Source: JAAFHB01 sp963675995 | GTDB taxonomy: Bacteria > Bacteroidota > Bacteroidia > Bacteroidales > Prolixibacteraceae | Direction of reading: 5' to 3' | Assembly (NCBI GenBank): GCA_963675995.2 | Contig: CAXXIY010000002.1 | Location: 2,294,001 to 2,358,000, forward strand | Length of the DNA stretch: 64,000 nt | Part shown: in pieces, positions 62,378-64,000 of the stretch | Layout: the number at the start of each line of letters is the position of its first letter | Numbering within the stretch: position 1 is the first letter of the stretch | The notes under the pieces: model-generated | The model's database searches: none | Seen by the model: only the letters and a program-made list of their open reading frames with translations | What the model was told of the DNA's origin: nothing | Program-made: the position numbers and the translations under genes

Positions 62378-64000
62378 ATGTCTGATTTAGAAAAGATTAT
62401 ACAGGTTAACATTGAAGAGCAGATGAAAACGGCTTATATCGACTATTCGATGTCAGTTATCGTTTCAAGAGCTCTTCCCGATGTCCGGGACGGACTTAAA
62501 CCCGTGCATCGTAGGGTTTTATACGGAATGAGTGAATTAGGGAGCACATCCAACAAGCCATATAAAAAATCGGCCAGGATAGTAGGGGAGGTGCTTGGTA
62601 AATTTCACCCTCATGGTGATTCATCTGTCTATTTTGCAATGGTCAGAATGGCACAGGAGTGGTCACTTCGTTATCCCCTTATAGATGGTCAGGGAAACTT
62701 TGGGTCTGTTGATGGCGATAGTCCGGCAGCGATGCGTTACACTGAGGCAAGATTGAAAAAACTCGCTGAAGAGGCGCTTTCAGACCTTGATAAAAATACG
62801 GTTGACTTTCGTCCCAATTTTGATGAGACGCTACAGGAGCCCACCGTTTTGCCAACTAAGATTCCGATGTTGCTTGTAAATGGTACATCAGGAATTGCTG
62901 TAGGTATGGCGACCAATATGCCACCTCACAATCTTTCTGATACAATTGATGCCATTGTCGCCTATATCAATAATAATGACATAGAAATGAGCGAGCTTAT
63001 TGATATCATAAAAGCTCCTGATTTTCCTACAGGCGGATTAATTTACGGTTATGCCGGTGTTAAAGAAGCTTTTGAGACCGGAAGAGGACGCATTGTTGTC
63101 AGAGGTAAGGCAGAGATCGAATCGGTAGAACATGGGCGTGAAAAGTTGGTTATCACTGAGATTCCATATATGGTCAATAAGGCAGAATTGATCATTAAAA
63201 TTGCAGAACTGGTTAATGAGAAAAAAATTGAGGGAATCTCCAATATTAATGATGAATCTGACCGTAACGGTATGCGGATTGTCGTTGATATCAAACGAGA
63301 AGAGATGGCCAGTGTCGTTCTGAATAAGTTGTATAAGTTTACGCAATTACAGAACGCATTTAATGTTAACAACATAGCTCTTGTGAAGGGGCGTCCTCAA
63401 ATGCTTAACCTCAAAGATCTTATTCACTATTTTGTTGAGCACAGACATGAAGTGGTGATTAGACGTACACAATATGATCTTGAACAGTCAGAGAAGAAAG
63501 CCCATATCTTAAGAGGACTTATCATCGCCATTGATCATCTTGACGCCGTAATAACGCTGATCAGGAATGCCAAAACACCTGAAGAGGCGCGCGAAGGATT
63601 AATTACAGATTTTGAACTCGATGAAATTCAGGCACGTGCAATACTCGACCTTCGTTTGCAAAGGCTTACTGGACTTGAGCGGGATAAAATTCACGCCGAG
63701 TATGAAGAGCTGAGTAAATATATCGATTGGTTAAAAGAGATCCTGGCCAATGAATCAATCAGAATGGGCATTATCAAGGACGAGTTACTTGAAATTAAAT
63801 CGCAATACGGGGATGCGCGAAGGACGGAAATAGTATATGCTTCCGAAGATTTCAACCCTGAAGATTTTTATGCCAATGAGGATATGGTAATTACTATATC
63901 GCATATGGGATATATCAAAAGGACACCTCTTACAGAATTCAGGACGCAGGCTCGGGGTGGAACAGGTTCCAAAGGCTCCAGCACCCGCGATGAGGATTTC
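62378..64000 (+). CDS. gyrA: DNA gyrase subunit A (3' end cut by window)
   Basis: 541 codons, open to the last base of the window; the full protein is about 830-860 residues. The start MSDLEKIIQVNIEEQMKTAY is at 62378. The active-site tyrosine is Y121 in AAMRYTEARL. The quinolone region reads HPHGDSSVYF with Ser82 retained (E. coli Ser83); Phe86 at the E. coli Asp87 position is usual for Bacteroidota. GyrA breaks and rejoins DNA during supercoiling. Visible parts are the winged-helix, tower and coiled-coil regions and the beginning of the C-terminal domain. Confidence 0.96.
   Translation, partial: MSDLEKIIQVNIEEQMKTAYIDYSMSVIVSRALPDVRDGLKPVHRRVLYGMSELGSTSNKPYKKSARIVGEVLGKFHPHGDSSVYFAMVRMAQEWSLRYPLIDGQGNFGSVDGDSPAAMRYTEARLKKLAEEALSDLDKNTVDFRPNFDETLQEPTVLPTKIPMLLVNGTSGIAVGMATNMPPHNLSDTIDAIVAYINNNDIEMSELIDIIKAPDFPTGGLIYGYAGVKEAFETGRGRIVVRGKAEIESVEHGREKLVITEIPYMVNKAELIIKIAELVNEKKIEGISNINDESDRNGMRIVVDIKREEMASVVLNKLYKFTQLQNAFNVNNIALVKGRPQMLNLKDLIHYFVEHRHEVVIRRTQYDLEQSEKKAHILRGLIIAIDHLDAVITLIRNAKTPEEAREGLITDFELDEIQARAILDLRLQRLTGLERDKIHAEYEELSKYIDWLKEILANESIRMGIIKDELLEIKSQYGDARRTEIVYASEDFNPEDFYANEDMVITISHMGYIKRTPLTEFRTQARGGTGSKGSSTRDEDF

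Noticed and set aside
62594..62640. Quinolone-resistance change in gyrA (Phe at the E. coli Asp87 position)
   Set aside because: Phe at this position is normal in Bacteroidota and the key serine is retained.
1..64000. CRISPR arrays, tRNA or rRNA genes, prophage
   Set aside because: No regularly spaced direct repeats, no tRNA cloverleaf-type segment in the gaps, no rRNA-like sequence and no phage structural genes were seen by reading the sequence; a covariance-model scan was not possible.

Overview
The window reads as chromosomal DNA of a Bacteroidota bacterium, probably near Bacteroidales/Marinilabiliales. Evidence: promoters with the TAnnTTTG -7 element (and a TAnnTTCG variant), few Shine-Dalgarno sites, a DUF5606 protein, a DUF5777 barrel, a TonB-dependent receptor, a Tat-exported GH109-like Gfo/Idh/MocA protein, and GyrA with the Bacteroidota form of the resistance-determining region. 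I see no rRNA, tRNA, CRISPR array, prophage or intact insertion sequence.

Layout. 1-2732: the end of an unrecognised large protein, a strong terminator and a class I aminotransferase. 2841-27513: about 20 genes, all on + and mostly separated by less than 100 bp or overlapping. They are a two-cluster ferredoxin, a radical SAM protein, a DUF116-polyprenyl diphosphate synthase fusion, two squalene-cyclase/prenyltransferase-repeat proteins (one with the DxDD class II cyclase motif), a CobW GTPase, a COG0701 permease, six PQQ-like beta-propellers and one NHL-like propeller, a small four-cysteine membrane protein, a Tat-type ferredoxin, an ICMT-like methyltransferase, a NosR/NapH-like membrane ferredoxin, a NuoE-NuoF fusion and a 2Fe-2S/FAD protein. 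27595-33102: a glycosyltransferase and a LolD/FtsX-type ABC transporter, then a lipoprotein (33421).

34441-48333 is mostly on the minus strand: a TolC-adaptor-RND efflux operon, NDH-2, an operon of c-type cytochromes with a barrel, a YceI protein and an OB-fold protein, pabB/pabC, and a Crp/Fnr regulator. The regulator is divergent from a ferredoxin and cupin pair (48476-49788) across a palindromic operator. 49867-64000 is mostly housekeeping: DUF502, a zinc metallopeptidase, a GH109-like enzyme, a TonB receptor, DUF5606, tlpA-like, purC, phoH, mazG, clpC and the start of gyrA.

The most interesting content is 2841-27513. Read together, the genes suggest a haem-free electron-transfer route: a cytosolic NADH-type flavin and Fe-S module (NuoEF-like plus 2Fe-2S/FAD protein), then a NosR-like membrane Fe-S protein, then membrane-anchored or exported Fe-S proteins, with many periplasmic beta-propellers. 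It is encoded next to a terpenoid-making set (prenyl synthase, DxDD cyclase-like protein, radical SAM) and metal-handling genes. I do not recognise it as a described pathway. The assignment as one system is inference from gene order and spacing.
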